Assembly (NCBI GenBank): GCA_937926555.1
Contig: CALAZX010000153.1
Coordinates: forward strand, 1 to 6,191
Length of the DNA: 6,191 nucleotides
From: an uncultured Negativicutes bacterium
GTDB taxonomy: Bacteria; Bacillota; Negativicutes; Acidaminococcales; Acidaminococcaceae
Direction of reading: 5' to 3'
This document shows positions 1-6,118 of the stretch, piece after piece. A model generated the notes under the pieces. That model did not search any database. It was given only the letters and a program-made list of their open reading frames with translations, and was not told the DNA's origin. A program made the position numbers and the translations under genes. The first letter of the stretch is position 1; each line of letters starts with the position of its first letter.

Positions 1-3000
1 CCGCCTGCCGGCACGCCGACAGGAACAGCCTCCACATGCTCCTGGGTTCCCAGGATCTTCCCTTCCGGGCATTTGTCCCTGGCCACGGAGAGCATCAGTT
101 TCAGACGGTTCAGCTGGTTCACCTCGCTGGCGCCGGCGTCACAGTCCATGGCCACCAGGTTGGCGTCCTCGTACCAGCGCCGGATCTCACGGAACATGCC
201 CTTGCCCATGATATGGTTGGGCAGGCAGGCCCAGGGCTGCAGGCAGACCACGTTGCGGATGCCCTTCTCCATGAGAGAGGCCATCTCGCCGGTGAGCAGC
301 CAGCCTTCGCCGGCCATGTTGCCCAGGGACACATGGCGGGACGCCGCTCTGGCAATTTCGTAGATGGATTCCGGCGGGGTGAAGTGGGACGAAGCCTCCA
401 GCGCTTTCTTGATGGGGCTGCGCATGAACTCCACCAGCTGGATGAAGAGCTTGCCGCCCAGTTTCTTCAGCAGGCTGCCGTCCAGGATGTCGTGGCGGGA
501 GATGCCGTCGAAGGCCATGTAGAGCAGGAAGCTTGCCAGGTCCGGCATGATCACTTCCGCCCCTTCCTTGGCCAGCACGTTCTCCAGCCGGTTGTTGGCC
601 ACGGGGTGGTATTTCACCAGGATCTCGCCCACCACGCCCACTCTGGGTTTCCACAGATCGGGAACCAGGGGGATGGCGTCGAACTCCCGGACCAGATTCC
701 GCACTGTCTTGCGGAAGGCCCGGAAGCCGCCGTTGCGGATCTCCTCCTTGCAGCGGCGCATCCACTTGTTGAAGAGGGCATCGGTTGCCCCTGCCACCAG
801 CTCGTAGGGCCGCATGCGGTTGGTCACGTTCATCAGCAGGTCGCCGTAGAGGATGGCCTTGGCCACATCCTTGAACCCTTTCAGCTTCAGGTCGAAGCTG
901 TCCTGCTCCATGCCCCAGCAGGCGAAAATCGGGATCTGGGGATAGCCCGCATCCCGGAACGCCCGGCGGGCCAGGTTCAGATAGTTGGTGGCGCGGCAGG
1001 CGCCGCAGGTCTGGAACAGCATGACGCTGGTATGGTCCGGATCGACTTTGCCGCTCCGCACCGCTTCCAGCAGCTGGCCGATCACCACGATGGCCGGATA
1101 GCACATGTCGTTGTGGACATAGCGCAGGCCGGTGTTGATGCCCTCCTGTTTGCCCACGGAGGGTACCACCACGTTGTAGCCGTATTTCTTCAACGCATGG
1201 GAGATCAGCTCGAAATGGATGGGCGCCATCTGGGGCGCCAGGATGGTGTGGGTCTTCTTGCAGTCAGGCTCGAAGTAGGCCCGCTCCGGAATCTCCAGGG
1301 CCTCGTACTCCGGCACCGTCCGCCGGGCCAGCACGGCCAGCAGGGAACGGAGACGGATCCGGGCCGCGCCCAGGTTGCTCACCTCGTCCAGTTTGATCAT
1401 GGTGTAGAGGCGGTGATGCCCCTCGATGATATCCTTCACCTGGTTGATGGTGATGGCGTCCAGTCCGCAGCCGAAAGAGCTCAGCTGCATCAGGGTGATG
1501 TCAGGCTGGCTGGCGGCGAAGCTGGCCGCATGGTACAGCCGGGAATGGTAGCTCCACTGGTTGACGATATCCAGCCGCTCCTCCGGCGCGTCCATATGGT
1601 AGACGGAATCCTCGGAGACAATGGCCAGGTTGTAGGACTGGATCATGTCCGGGATGCCGTGGTTGATCTCGGGGTCCACATGGTAGGGACGTCCTGCCAG
1701 CAGGATGATGGGCAGGTTCTTCTCCCGGGCGGTCTCGATGATCTCGGCGCCCTTGCGGCGCACATCCTCCCGGTACCGCTCCAGCTCATCGTAGGCGGCT
1801 TTCAGCGCCTCACGCAGCTCCCCTGCGGGGATAGACTCTCCCGCCAGGGCCTCACGGAGACGCTCCTCCATCCGCTCCGGCGTGTTGATGGGCAGGAAAG
1901 GCTGCAGGAACTCCACATCCTCCCGCTCCAGCACGTCCATGTTGGCGCGGATGTTCTCGGCGTAGGATGCCACCACCGGGCAGTTGTAATGGTCCCCGGA
2001 GGGGTTCACCGGGTCCTCCATGTTGTAGGGCAGGCAGGGGTAGAAGATTTTCTTCAGGCCTTTCTGAACCAGGTCCATCACATGGCCGTGGACCAGTTTC
2101 GCCGGATAGCACAGGGAATCCGACGGCACCGTGGCCATGCCCTTGTAGTACATCTGTGCGGAGGATTTGCCCGACAGCACCACCTCATACCCCAGACGGG
2201 TGAAGAAGGTGGCCCAGAAGGGATAGTCCTCGTACATATTCAGCACCCGGGGGATGCCGATACGGCCCCGGGGCGCGTTTTTCAGCGGCTCGTAATGCTC
2301 GAAGAGGCGCTGGTATTTATAAGCGTAGATATTGGGGGCCAGCCGTTTCTCACGGGTCTTGCCCTCACCCCGCTTGCAGCGGTTGCCGGTGAAGTACTTG
2401 CCGCCGTCGGGGAATTTCTGCATGGTCACCAGGCAGTGGTTGCCGCAGCCCTGGCAGCGGTAGGAAGTGGAGGTGACGGTGAAGTCCCTCAGCTCCTCCG
2501 GTCCCAGAACGGCGGACCGGGCCTCCGGCACGTCCTCCACCTGCTCCATGGCCAGGATGGCGGCACCGTAGGCACCCATCAGGCCGGAGATGTCGGGACG
2601 GATGACGTCTTTTTTCAGCAGCAGCTCCATGTTCCGGAGCACCGCGTCGTTGTAGAATGTGCCGCCCTGGACCACGATATGGTCGCCCAGCTCGGCCACG
2701 TCTTTCAGCTGCATCACCTTGAACAGCGCGTTCTTGATGATGGACAGGGCGATGCCCGCGGAGATGTCCGGCAGGGATGCCCCCTCTTTCTGGGCCTGTT
2801 TCACACGGGAGTTCATGAACACCGTGCAGCGGGTTCCCAGGTCCACGGGAGCCGCGGACTTCACAGCCTCTTTCGCGAACTCCTCCGCCGTCAGGCCCAG
2901 GCCCTGGGCGAAGTTCTCGATGAAGGAGCCGCAGCCTGCGGAGCAGGCCTCGTTCAATGTGATCTGGGTGATGTTCCCGTCTTTAATCAGAAAACACTTC

Positions 3001-4274
3001 ATGTCCTGTCCGCCGATGTCCAGCACGCAGCTGACCTGGGGGCAGAACTCCGATGCGGCACGGTAATGGGCGAAGGTCTCCACCTCGCCGCTGTCGGCGT
3101 GGATGGCGGCGCGGACGATGTTCTCGCCGTAGCCGGTGGTCAGCGTCCCCGCCACATAGGCCGTGTCCGGCATGGCGGCGTACAGCCCCTGGAGCTCACG
3201 GACAACCACCTTCAGGGGAGACCCCTGGTTGCTGCCGTAATCCGTGTAGAGCAGTTCCCGGTCCTTGCCGATGGCCACGATCTTCGTGGTGGTGGAGCCG
3301 GCGTCGATGCCGATATAGACGGGGCCCTCATAGGAAGTGAAATCCCCCCGGGCCACCTTGTCCCTGTCGTGGCGGCGGAGGAAAGTGTCGTACTCCTCCT
3401 TGTCCCCGAACAGGGGCGGATTGGTGTTCTCGCTGACACCGCCGGCGCCGGCGGCCTTGTCCAGGTTGGCGGTGAGGGCGGCGAAGTCCATCTCCTCCGC
3501 CTCATCCGCCATGGCCACGCCCATGGCCACGAAATAAGCGCCGTTCTCCACGGGGACCACATGGTCCTCCGTCAGTTTCAATGTTTCGATGAACCGTTTT
3601 TTCAGTTCCGGCAGGAAGAAAAGCGGTCCTCCCAGGAACGCCACATTGCCGCTGATCTCGCGGCCCTGCGCCAGGTTGCCGATGGTCTGGTTCACCACCG
3701 CCTGGAGGATGGAGATGGCGATGTCCTCTTTGGACACGCCGTCATTCATCAGCGCCTGGATATCCGTCTTGGCGAACACGCCGCAGCGGGACGCGATGGT
3801 ATAGATCCGCTGCCCTCTGGCCGCCAGGTCGTTGAGACCCTTGGCGTCCGTATGGAGCAGTGAGCTCATATGGTCGATGAAGGCGCCGGTGCCGCCTGCG
3901 CAGACACCGTTCATCCTCTCTTCCGGAGCGGCGCCGAAATACATGATCTTGGCGTCCTCGCCTCCCAGCTCCACCATGGTGTCCGTCTGGGGGATCAGCC
4001 GCTTCACCGCAGTGGCGGCGGCGATGACCTCCTGTACAAACGGCAGCCCCAGCCTCTGGGCGATGCCCATACCGGCTGAACCTGTCATGGCGAATCTGAA
4101 GCTCTCTCTCCGCACTACTTCTTTCAGTGCCTTCAGATTCTCAGTCAATGCATTGGGTATATCGGAGAAATGGCGGGCGTACTTGCTGTAAATCAGCTTG
4201 CCCAGCGCATCCAGAACCACCACTTTGATGGTGGTGGACCCGATATCAATACCAACCTTTAAATCAGTAGACAT
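1..4274 (-). CDS. Giant 2-hydroxyacyl-CoA dehydratase/activase fusion protein, 3' end cut by window edge
   Basis: Seen: one minus-strand frame from ATG at 4274, 1,424 codons with no stop before the left edge. A GAGGTG ribosome site lies 7 nt upstream of the start. Domain 1 (about 4-265) is a BadF/BadG/HgdC ATPase with the phosphate loop DIGSTT at 10-15, LGGEDAK at 103-109, C125 in CAGGTG, C164 in SRCGVF and GGPL at 215-218. Domain 2 (about 319-590) repeats this with DAGSTTTK at 324-331, DIGGQD at 419-424, C444 and C483. A linker carries C607, C610, C614 and C633. A DUF2229/COG3580-like domain follows (about 668-930), with C722, C747, C765, LAGRPYH at 859-865 and C936. The C-terminus (about 1015 onward) resembles COG3581/HgdB, with C1058, C1090-x2-C1093, C1344 and C1350. 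Known: HgdC-type activases use ATP to push single electrons through a shared [4Fe-4S] cluster into dehydratases. Related double-cubane proteins use the same partner type. Inferred: a cytoplasmic, oxygen-sensitive ATP-driven reductase or dehydratase; substrate unknown. As I recall the family is about 1,400-1,500 residues, so little is missing. Confidence 0.93.
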   Translation of the reverse strand, partial: MSTDLKVGIDIGSTTIKVVVLDALGKLIYSKYARHFSDIPNALTENLKALKEVVRRESFRFAMTGSAGMGIAQRLGLPFVQEVIAAATAVKRLIPQTDTMVELGGEDAKIMYFGAAPEERMNGVCAGGTGAFIDHMSSLLHTDAKGLNDLAARGQRIYTIASRCGVFAKTDIQALMNDGVSKEDIAISILQAVVNQTIGNLAQGREISGNVAFLGGPLFFLPELKKRFIETLKLTEDHVVPVENGAYFVAMGVAMADEAEEMDFAALTANLDKAAGAGGVSENTNPPLFGDKEEYDTFLRRHDRDKVARGDFTSYEGPVYIGIDAGSTTTKIVAIGKDRELLYTDYGSNQGSPLKVVVRELQGLYAAMPDTAYVAGTLTTGYGENIVRAAIHADSGEVETFAHYRAASEFCPQVSCVLDIGGQDMKCFLIKDGNITQITLNEACSAGCGSFIENFAQGLGLTAEEFAKEAVKSAAPVDLGTRCTVFMNSRVKQAQKEGASLPDISAGIALSIIKNALFKVMQLKDVAELGDHIVVQGGTFYNDAVLRNMELLLKKDVIRPDISGLMGAYGAAILAMEQVEDVPEARSAVLGPEELRDFTVTSTSYRCQGCGNHCLVTMQKFPDGGKYFTGNRCKRGEGKTREKRLAPNIYAYKYQRLFEHYEPLKNAPRGRIGIPRVLNMYEDYPFWATFFTRLGYEVVLSGKSSAQMYYKGMATVPSDSLCYPAKLVHGHVMDLVQKGLKKIFYPCLPYNMEDPVNPSGDHYNCPVVASYAENIRANMDVLEREDVEFLQPFLPINTPERMEERLREALAGESIPAGELREALKAAYDELERYREDVRRKGAEIIETAREKNLPIILLAGRPYHVDPEINHGIPDMIQSYNLAIVSEDSVYHMDAPEERLDIVNQWSYHSRLYHAASFAASQPDITLMQLSSFGCGLDAITINQVKDIIEGHHRLYTMIKLDEVSNLGAARIRLRSLLAVLARRTVPEYEALEIPERAYFEPDCKKTHTILAPQMAPIHFELISHALKKYGYNVVVPSVGKQEGINTGLRYVHNDMCYPAIVVIGQLLEAVRSGKVDPDHTSVMLFQTCGACRATNYLNLARRAFRDAGYPQIPIFACWGMEQDSFDLKLKGFKDVAKAILYGDLLMNVTNRMRPYELVAGATDALFNKWMRRCKEEIRNGGFRAFRKTVRNLVREFDAIPLVPDLWKPRVGVVGEILVKYHPVANNRLENVLAKEGAEVIMPDLASFLLYMAFDGISRHDILDGSLLKKLGGKLFIQLVEFMRSPIKKALEASSHFTPPESIYEIARAASRHVSLGNMAGEGWLLTGEMASLMEKGIRNVVCLQPWACLPNHIMGKGMFREIRRWYEDANLVAMDCDAGASEVNQLNRLKLMLSVARDKCPEGKILGTQEHVEAVPVGVPAG

Positions 4275-4281
4275 GTAATAA

Positions 4282-4287
4282 CACCTC
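4282..4287 (-). promoter_or_regulatory. Ribosome binding site of the dehydratase-like fusion gene
   Basis: Read on the minus strand, GAGGTG lies 7 nt before the ATG at 4274. This fixes the start. No better start with a ribosome site is visible upstream in the frame, and the protein begins a few residues before the DIGSTT phosphate loop, as is normal for this ATPase family. Confidence 0.8.
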
Positions 4288-4384
4288 AAAAATCAACCCT
4301 TATTCCCCATTCATAACAGAATAGTTTCGGCCAGCTTTTTGAAGATTTTCTTTCTTCCTGAAGCACATACTGGTCTAATATATA

Positions 4385-4390
4385 ATTATA
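4385..4390 (-). promoter_or_regulatory. Candidate -10 box for the dehydratase-like fusion gene
   Basis: TATAAT on the minus strand lies about 110 nt upstream of the start codon. No good -35 box stands at 16-18 bp spacing; the hexamer at 17 bp is ATGAAA. The surrounding sequence is a near-palindromic run of A and T that also reads TATAAT on the plus strand, so chance is a real alternative. A promoter must exist between 4275 and about 4470, and this is the best candidate I see. Confidence 0.35.
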
Positions 4391-4410
4391 CATCATCCTC
4401 CACTTTTTTT

Positions 4411-4432
4411 CATTAAAGCGCTACGTTTAATG
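4411..4432. repeat. Inverted repeat CATTAAA-N8-TTTAATG, possible operator
   Basis: Perfect 7-bp arms at 4411-4417 and 4426-4432 flank an 8-nt centre. The repeat sits just upstream of the candidate minus-strand -10 box, over the place where its -35 box would fall, and about 40 bp from the CIRCE element. It has no following T run on either strand in the right orientation, so it is not a terminator. A repressor or activator site for the dehydratase-like gene is an inference from position and symmetry only. Confidence 0.35.
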
Positions 4433-4473
4433 AGATTTTATCCCCAGGGAAAACTCTTCTTCACACATTGTTT

Positions 4474-4516
4474 ACATATTGTTAGCGCTCATCACTTGCG
4501 AGTGCTAACAATATGT
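4474..4516. promoter_or_regulatory. CIRCE operator (HrcA binding site) with extended arms
   Basis: The core is TTAGCGCTC (4482-4490), a 9-nt spacer, then GAGTGCTAA (4500-4508). The CIRCE consensus is TTAGCACTC-N9-GAGTGCTAA, so only position 6 of the left arm differs (G at 4487). The symmetry continues outward with ACATATTG on the left and CAATATGT on the right, giving 17-bp arms with one mismatch. The right arm overlaps the -35 box of the hsp20 promoter and fills most of its spacer, which is a position suited to repression. Known: HrcA binds CIRCE at normal temperature and is released on heat shock. Confidence 0.95.
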
Positions 4517-4524
4517 GCTATAAT
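4496..4524 (+). promoter_or_regulatory. hsp20 promoter, vegetative sigma-factor type
   Basis: TTGCGA (4496-4501) serves as -35 and TATAAT (4519-4524) as a consensus -10 box, 17 bp apart. The -10 is preceded by TGC, an extended -10 element. Transcription should start near 4531, giving a leader of about 112 nt before the hsp20 start. The CIRCE right arm lies across the -35 and spacer, so HrcA binding should block polymerase. Confidence 0.85.
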
Positions 4525-4591
4525 GAACACAGTGATGAAAGGGGAAATCCCCGAGAAACAGCTCTATCAAAAGGTTTTTCAACTTTCACCA

Positions 4592-4639
4592 CCATTCTCA
4601 ACAAAAATCTTGAGTACTATAAATCGTTAGGAGGAATGG
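4592..4639 (+). promoter_or_regulatory. Possible leader hairpin covering the hsp20 ribosome site
   Basis: CCATTC (4592-4597) can pair perfectly with GAATGG (4634-4639), and the helix can extend into the AGGAGG at 4629-4634 through a U-G pair or a one-base bulge. A competing 5-bp hairpin, CTCAA (4597-4601) with TTGAG (4610-4614), would free the site. An RNA thermometer is an inference. The pairing is short and the loop is about 36 nt, so this may be chance. Confidence 0.25.
4629..4634 (+). promoter_or_regulatory. Ribosome binding site of hsp20
   Basis: A perfect AGGAGG stands 8 nt before the ATG at 4643. A second ATG follows at once (4646). The first is preferred for spacing, though either would give nearly the same protein. 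Confidence 0.85.
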
Positions 4640-4642
4640 CAA

Positions 4643-5107
4643 ATGATGTTACCCGGCTTTTTGAGAGAAAATCTGTTTGATGATTGGATGAATGAAGCAG
4701 GAGCGCTGAACCCCCGCCGTTTCTTTGAGCAGGAAATGGCGCCTTTATACGGTAAGCACGGCGCCCATATGATGAAGACCGACATCCGGGACAAGGAGGA
4801 CGGCTACGAGATTGTGGTTGACCTGCCCGGCGTGAAGAAGGAGAACATCCAGGCACGCCTGGAGAACGGTTACCTCTCCATCTCCGCCGAGAAATCCCTG
4901 GACAAAGAGGAGAAGAACGAGGAAGGCAGATACATCCGCCGCGAGCGCTACAGCGGCAGCTGCTCCAGAAGCTTCTATGTGGGCGACGCCGTGAAACAGG
5001 AGGATATCACCGCCCGTTTCGAGGATGGCGTGCTGACCCTCTCCGTACCGAAAGTGAAAGAGCTGGAATCCGGCAAGGATGACAACCTGATCCGGATTGA
5101 AGGCTGA
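4643..5107 (+). CDS. Small heat-shock protein, Hsp20/alpha-crystallin family
   Basis: A 154-residue protein of normal family length. Small heat-shock proteins are ATP-independent cytoplasmic chaperones that form oligomers and hold unfolding proteins for refolding by DnaK/GroEL. Seen: a variable N-terminus with aromatic and acidic residues (about 1-43), then an alpha-crystallin domain (about 44-138) with DLPGV at 60-64, ERYSGS at 101-106 and the signature ARFEDGVLTLSVPK at 124-137. A C-terminal I-x-I motif (IRI, 150-152) docks subunits in this family. The only cysteine, C107, lies where related proteins usually have phenylalanine in the ERYSGSF-type motif. The gene has its own promoter under a CIRCE element and is followed by a strong terminator, so it is probably transcribed alone and induced by heat through HrcA release. 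Confidence 0.96.
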   Translation: MMLPGFLRENLFDDWMNEAGALNPRRFFEQEMAPLYGKHGAHMMKTDIRDKEDGYEIVVDLPGVKKENIQARLENGYLSISAEKSLDKEEKNEEGRYIRRERYSGSCSRSFYVGDAVKQEDITARFEDGVLTLSVPKVKELESGKDDNLIRIEG

Positions 5108-5123
5108 TACACAGGCCCCCCTG

Positions 5124-5147
5124 AAGGGCAGTCCAACCCCTGCCCTT
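5124..5147 (+). repeat. 8-bp inverted repeat downstream of hsp20
   Basis: AAGGGCAG (5124-5131) and CTGCCCTT (5140-5147) are perfect arms around an 8-nt loop, 16 nt after the hsp20 stop. Only a short TTATT follows, so it is a poor terminator by itself. It may be a 3' stabilising stem or an auxiliary of the strong terminator 18 nt further on. Confidence 0.4.
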
Positions 5148-5164
5148 ATTCATAATATCCCTTC

Positions 5165-5199
5165 GACCGCCGCACCCCATGGTGTGGCGGTCTTTTTTT
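5165..5199 (+). terminator. Strong intrinsic terminator of hsp20
   Basis: A 12-bp stem (5165-5176 with 5181-5192, one G-U pair), a CCAT tetraloop and seven T residues (5193-5199). It stands 57 nt after the hsp20 stop and separates hsp20 from the thiol oxidoreductase gene, which therefore needs its own promoter. Confidence 0.93.
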
Positions 5200-5207
5200 G
5201 CCGCAGA

Positions 5208-5236
5208 CCGGGCCCCCGCACCATGCCCGGCCCCCG
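5208..5236. repeat. Small GC-rich repeat between terminator and promoter
   Basis: GGCCCCCG occurs twice (5211-5218 and 5229-5236), 18 bp apart. Inverted arms CCGGGC (5208-5213) and GCCCGG (5225-5230) could form a 6-bp stem. The patch is strikingly GC-rich beside the AT-rich promoter that follows. No function is evident. Confidence 0.35.
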
Positions 5237-5278
5237 GCCATTGTTCACCGATTCTTCCCCTCTTTCTCCAATTCCTTG

Positions 5279-5287
5279 TGATATAAT
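5279..5287 (+). promoter_or_regulatory. Candidate extended -10 promoter of the FrnE-like gene
   Basis: TGATATAAT gives an extended -10 element with a consensus TATAAT at 5282-5287, about 47 nt before the start codon. No recognisable -35 box lies at 16-18 bp spacing, which extended -10 promoters can tolerate. The strong terminator upstream makes a promoter in this gap necessary. Confidence 0.6.
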
Positions 5288-5333
5288 AGAATATAACAGT
5301 GATAATAAAAAATATCCACGGAGGTGTTTATCT

Positions 5334-5978
5334 ATGAAAATCGAAGTATGGTCCGACTTTATGTGCCCCTTCTGCTACCTGGGCGAGGTGAAACTGCGCC
5401 GGGCGGTGGCCAATCTCGGTGTAGAGGACAAGGTAGAGATCCTGTTCCGCAGCTACGAGCTCCATCCCGGCGGACCGGAATGGGACGGCAGCAGTTTCGC
5501 CGACCTGATCATGAAGAAATACGGCATGACCCGGGAGGAGGCGGAGGCCCGCAATGCGGACATCACCGCCCATGCGAAAGACCTGGGCCTGGACTACCGT
5601 ATGGATCTCATGAAACCCACCAACAGCTTCAAAGCCCACCGGCTGGCGAAATTCGGCAGCAGCCTGGGCAAGGAGAAAGAGATCCTGGAAGGTCTGTTCA
5701 GCGCCTACTTCGAACATGGCGCCAACCTCAGTGACGACAAGGAGCTGCTGGCCATCGCAGTGAAAGCCGGCCTGCCGGCGGAGGAGACGGAGAAAGTGCT
5801 GAAAGACGGTACCGCTTTCGCCTCGGAGGTCCATCGTGACGAGGACCTGTCCGGCCGTTACAGCGTGGACACCGTGCCCTTCTTCCTCTTCAACGGGAAG
5901 TATGTGGTTACCGGGGCCCAGTCCGTGTCCACCTTTGAGAAAGCCATCCGCACCGCGCTGGACGACATGGAGAAATGA
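5334..5978 (+). CDS. DsbA-family thiol-disulfide oxidoreductase, FrnE-like
   Basis: A 214-residue protein, typical for FrnE-type members of the DsbA family (thioredoxin fold with a helical insertion). Seen: the first strand MKIEVWSDF leads directly into a CPFC active site (C11, C14). A long helical insert follows (about 50-165), with the family-like stretch PTNSFKAHRL. Then come the cis-proline loop TVP (P182) with PFFLFNGKY, and the GAQ motif before the last helix. No signal peptide or membrane segment is present, so it should act in the cytoplasm, in disulfide exchange, isomerisation or oxidative-stress defence; the partner is unknown. The start is set by GGAGGTG (5320-5326), 7 nt before the ATG. 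The frame is open upstream to 5097, but that would cross the hsp20 terminator and this gene's promoter. Some relatives are named after a polyketide gene (frenolicin frnE), which says nothing about the role here. Confidence 0.93.
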   Translation: MKIEVWSDFMCPFCYLGEVKLRRAVANLGVEDKVEILFRSYELHPGGPEWDGSSFADLIMKKYGMTREEAEARNADITAHAKDLGLDYRMDLMKPTNSFKAHRLAKFGSSLGKEKEILEGLFSAYFEHGANLSDDKELLAIAVKAGLPAEETEKVLKDGTAFASEVHRDEDLSGRYSVDTVPFFLFNGKYVVTGAQSVSTFEKAIRTALDDMEK

Positions 5979-5979
5979 C

Positions 5980-6004
5980 ATAGCGCCACAATAATATAGC
6001 GCCA
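5980..6004. repeat. Short direct repeat ATAGCGCCA x2
   Basis: ATAGCGCCA occurs at 5980-5988 and 5996-6004, directly after the stop codon of the FrnE-like gene, with a 16-bp period. It may be slippage in non-coding DNA. No function can be assigned. Confidence 0.45.
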
Positions 6005-6011
6005 TAAAAAT

Positions 6012-6053
6012 AACGGGATACGCATTTCTGATGGAATGCGTATCCCGTTTTTT
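6012..6053. terminator. Long-stem intrinsic terminator, probably bidirectional
   Basis: A perfect 15-bp stem (6012-6026 with 6035-6049), extendable by one G-U pair, with a 6-nt loop inside. On the plus strand it runs into TTTTTT (6048-6053) and ends the FrnE-like transcript. On the minus strand it is followed by TTATTTTTATGG, also T-rich, so it can serve the convergent gene ending at 6119. Confidence 0.92.
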
Positions 6054-6118
6054 ATCGCTTTTCTCTTGTCTTATGCCGTTATCCGTGATACTTCCGAACA
6101 CTTGCCTCTGGCCTTCCC

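Larger units (their letters stand above)
4275..4642. other. Divergent AT-rich intergenic region (368 bp)
   Basis: This stretch separates the minus-strand dehydratase-like gene from hsp20 and contains no convincing gene. It is much richer in A and T than the flanking coding DNA. The left part (4275-4384) is the presumed leader of the dehydratase-like mRNA. The centre holds a candidate minus-strand -10 box and an inverted repeat. The right part holds the CIRCE operator, the hsp20 promoter and the hsp20 leader. Each is listed separately. Confidence 0.85.

Noticed and set aside
187..1104. 305-codon minus-strand frame and other medium frames within 1-4274
   Set aside because: They lie in other frames of the same gene, show Pro/Arg/Gly-rich low-quality translations and have no ribosome sites. 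They are shadows.
36..3863. 1,275-codon plus-strand open frame
   Set aside because: It is the mirror of the minus-strand fusion gene, whose frame shows recognisable domains throughout. The plus-strand translation is rich in His, Gly, Val and Gln with no domain logic, as expected opposite a GC-rich gene.
4430..4630. Small open frame through the promoter region, with an internal ATG at 4535 as a possible 31-codon upstream ORF of hsp20
   Set aside because: The long version crosses CIRCE and the promoter. The short version starts about 4 nt after the predicted transcription start and has no ribosome site. A leader peptide cannot be supported.
5097..5333. N-terminal extension of the FrnE-like protein (start at 5097)
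   Set aside because: It would cross the hsp20 stop, a strong terminator and the extended -10 promoter. The family-like N-terminus and the ribosome site both point to 5334.
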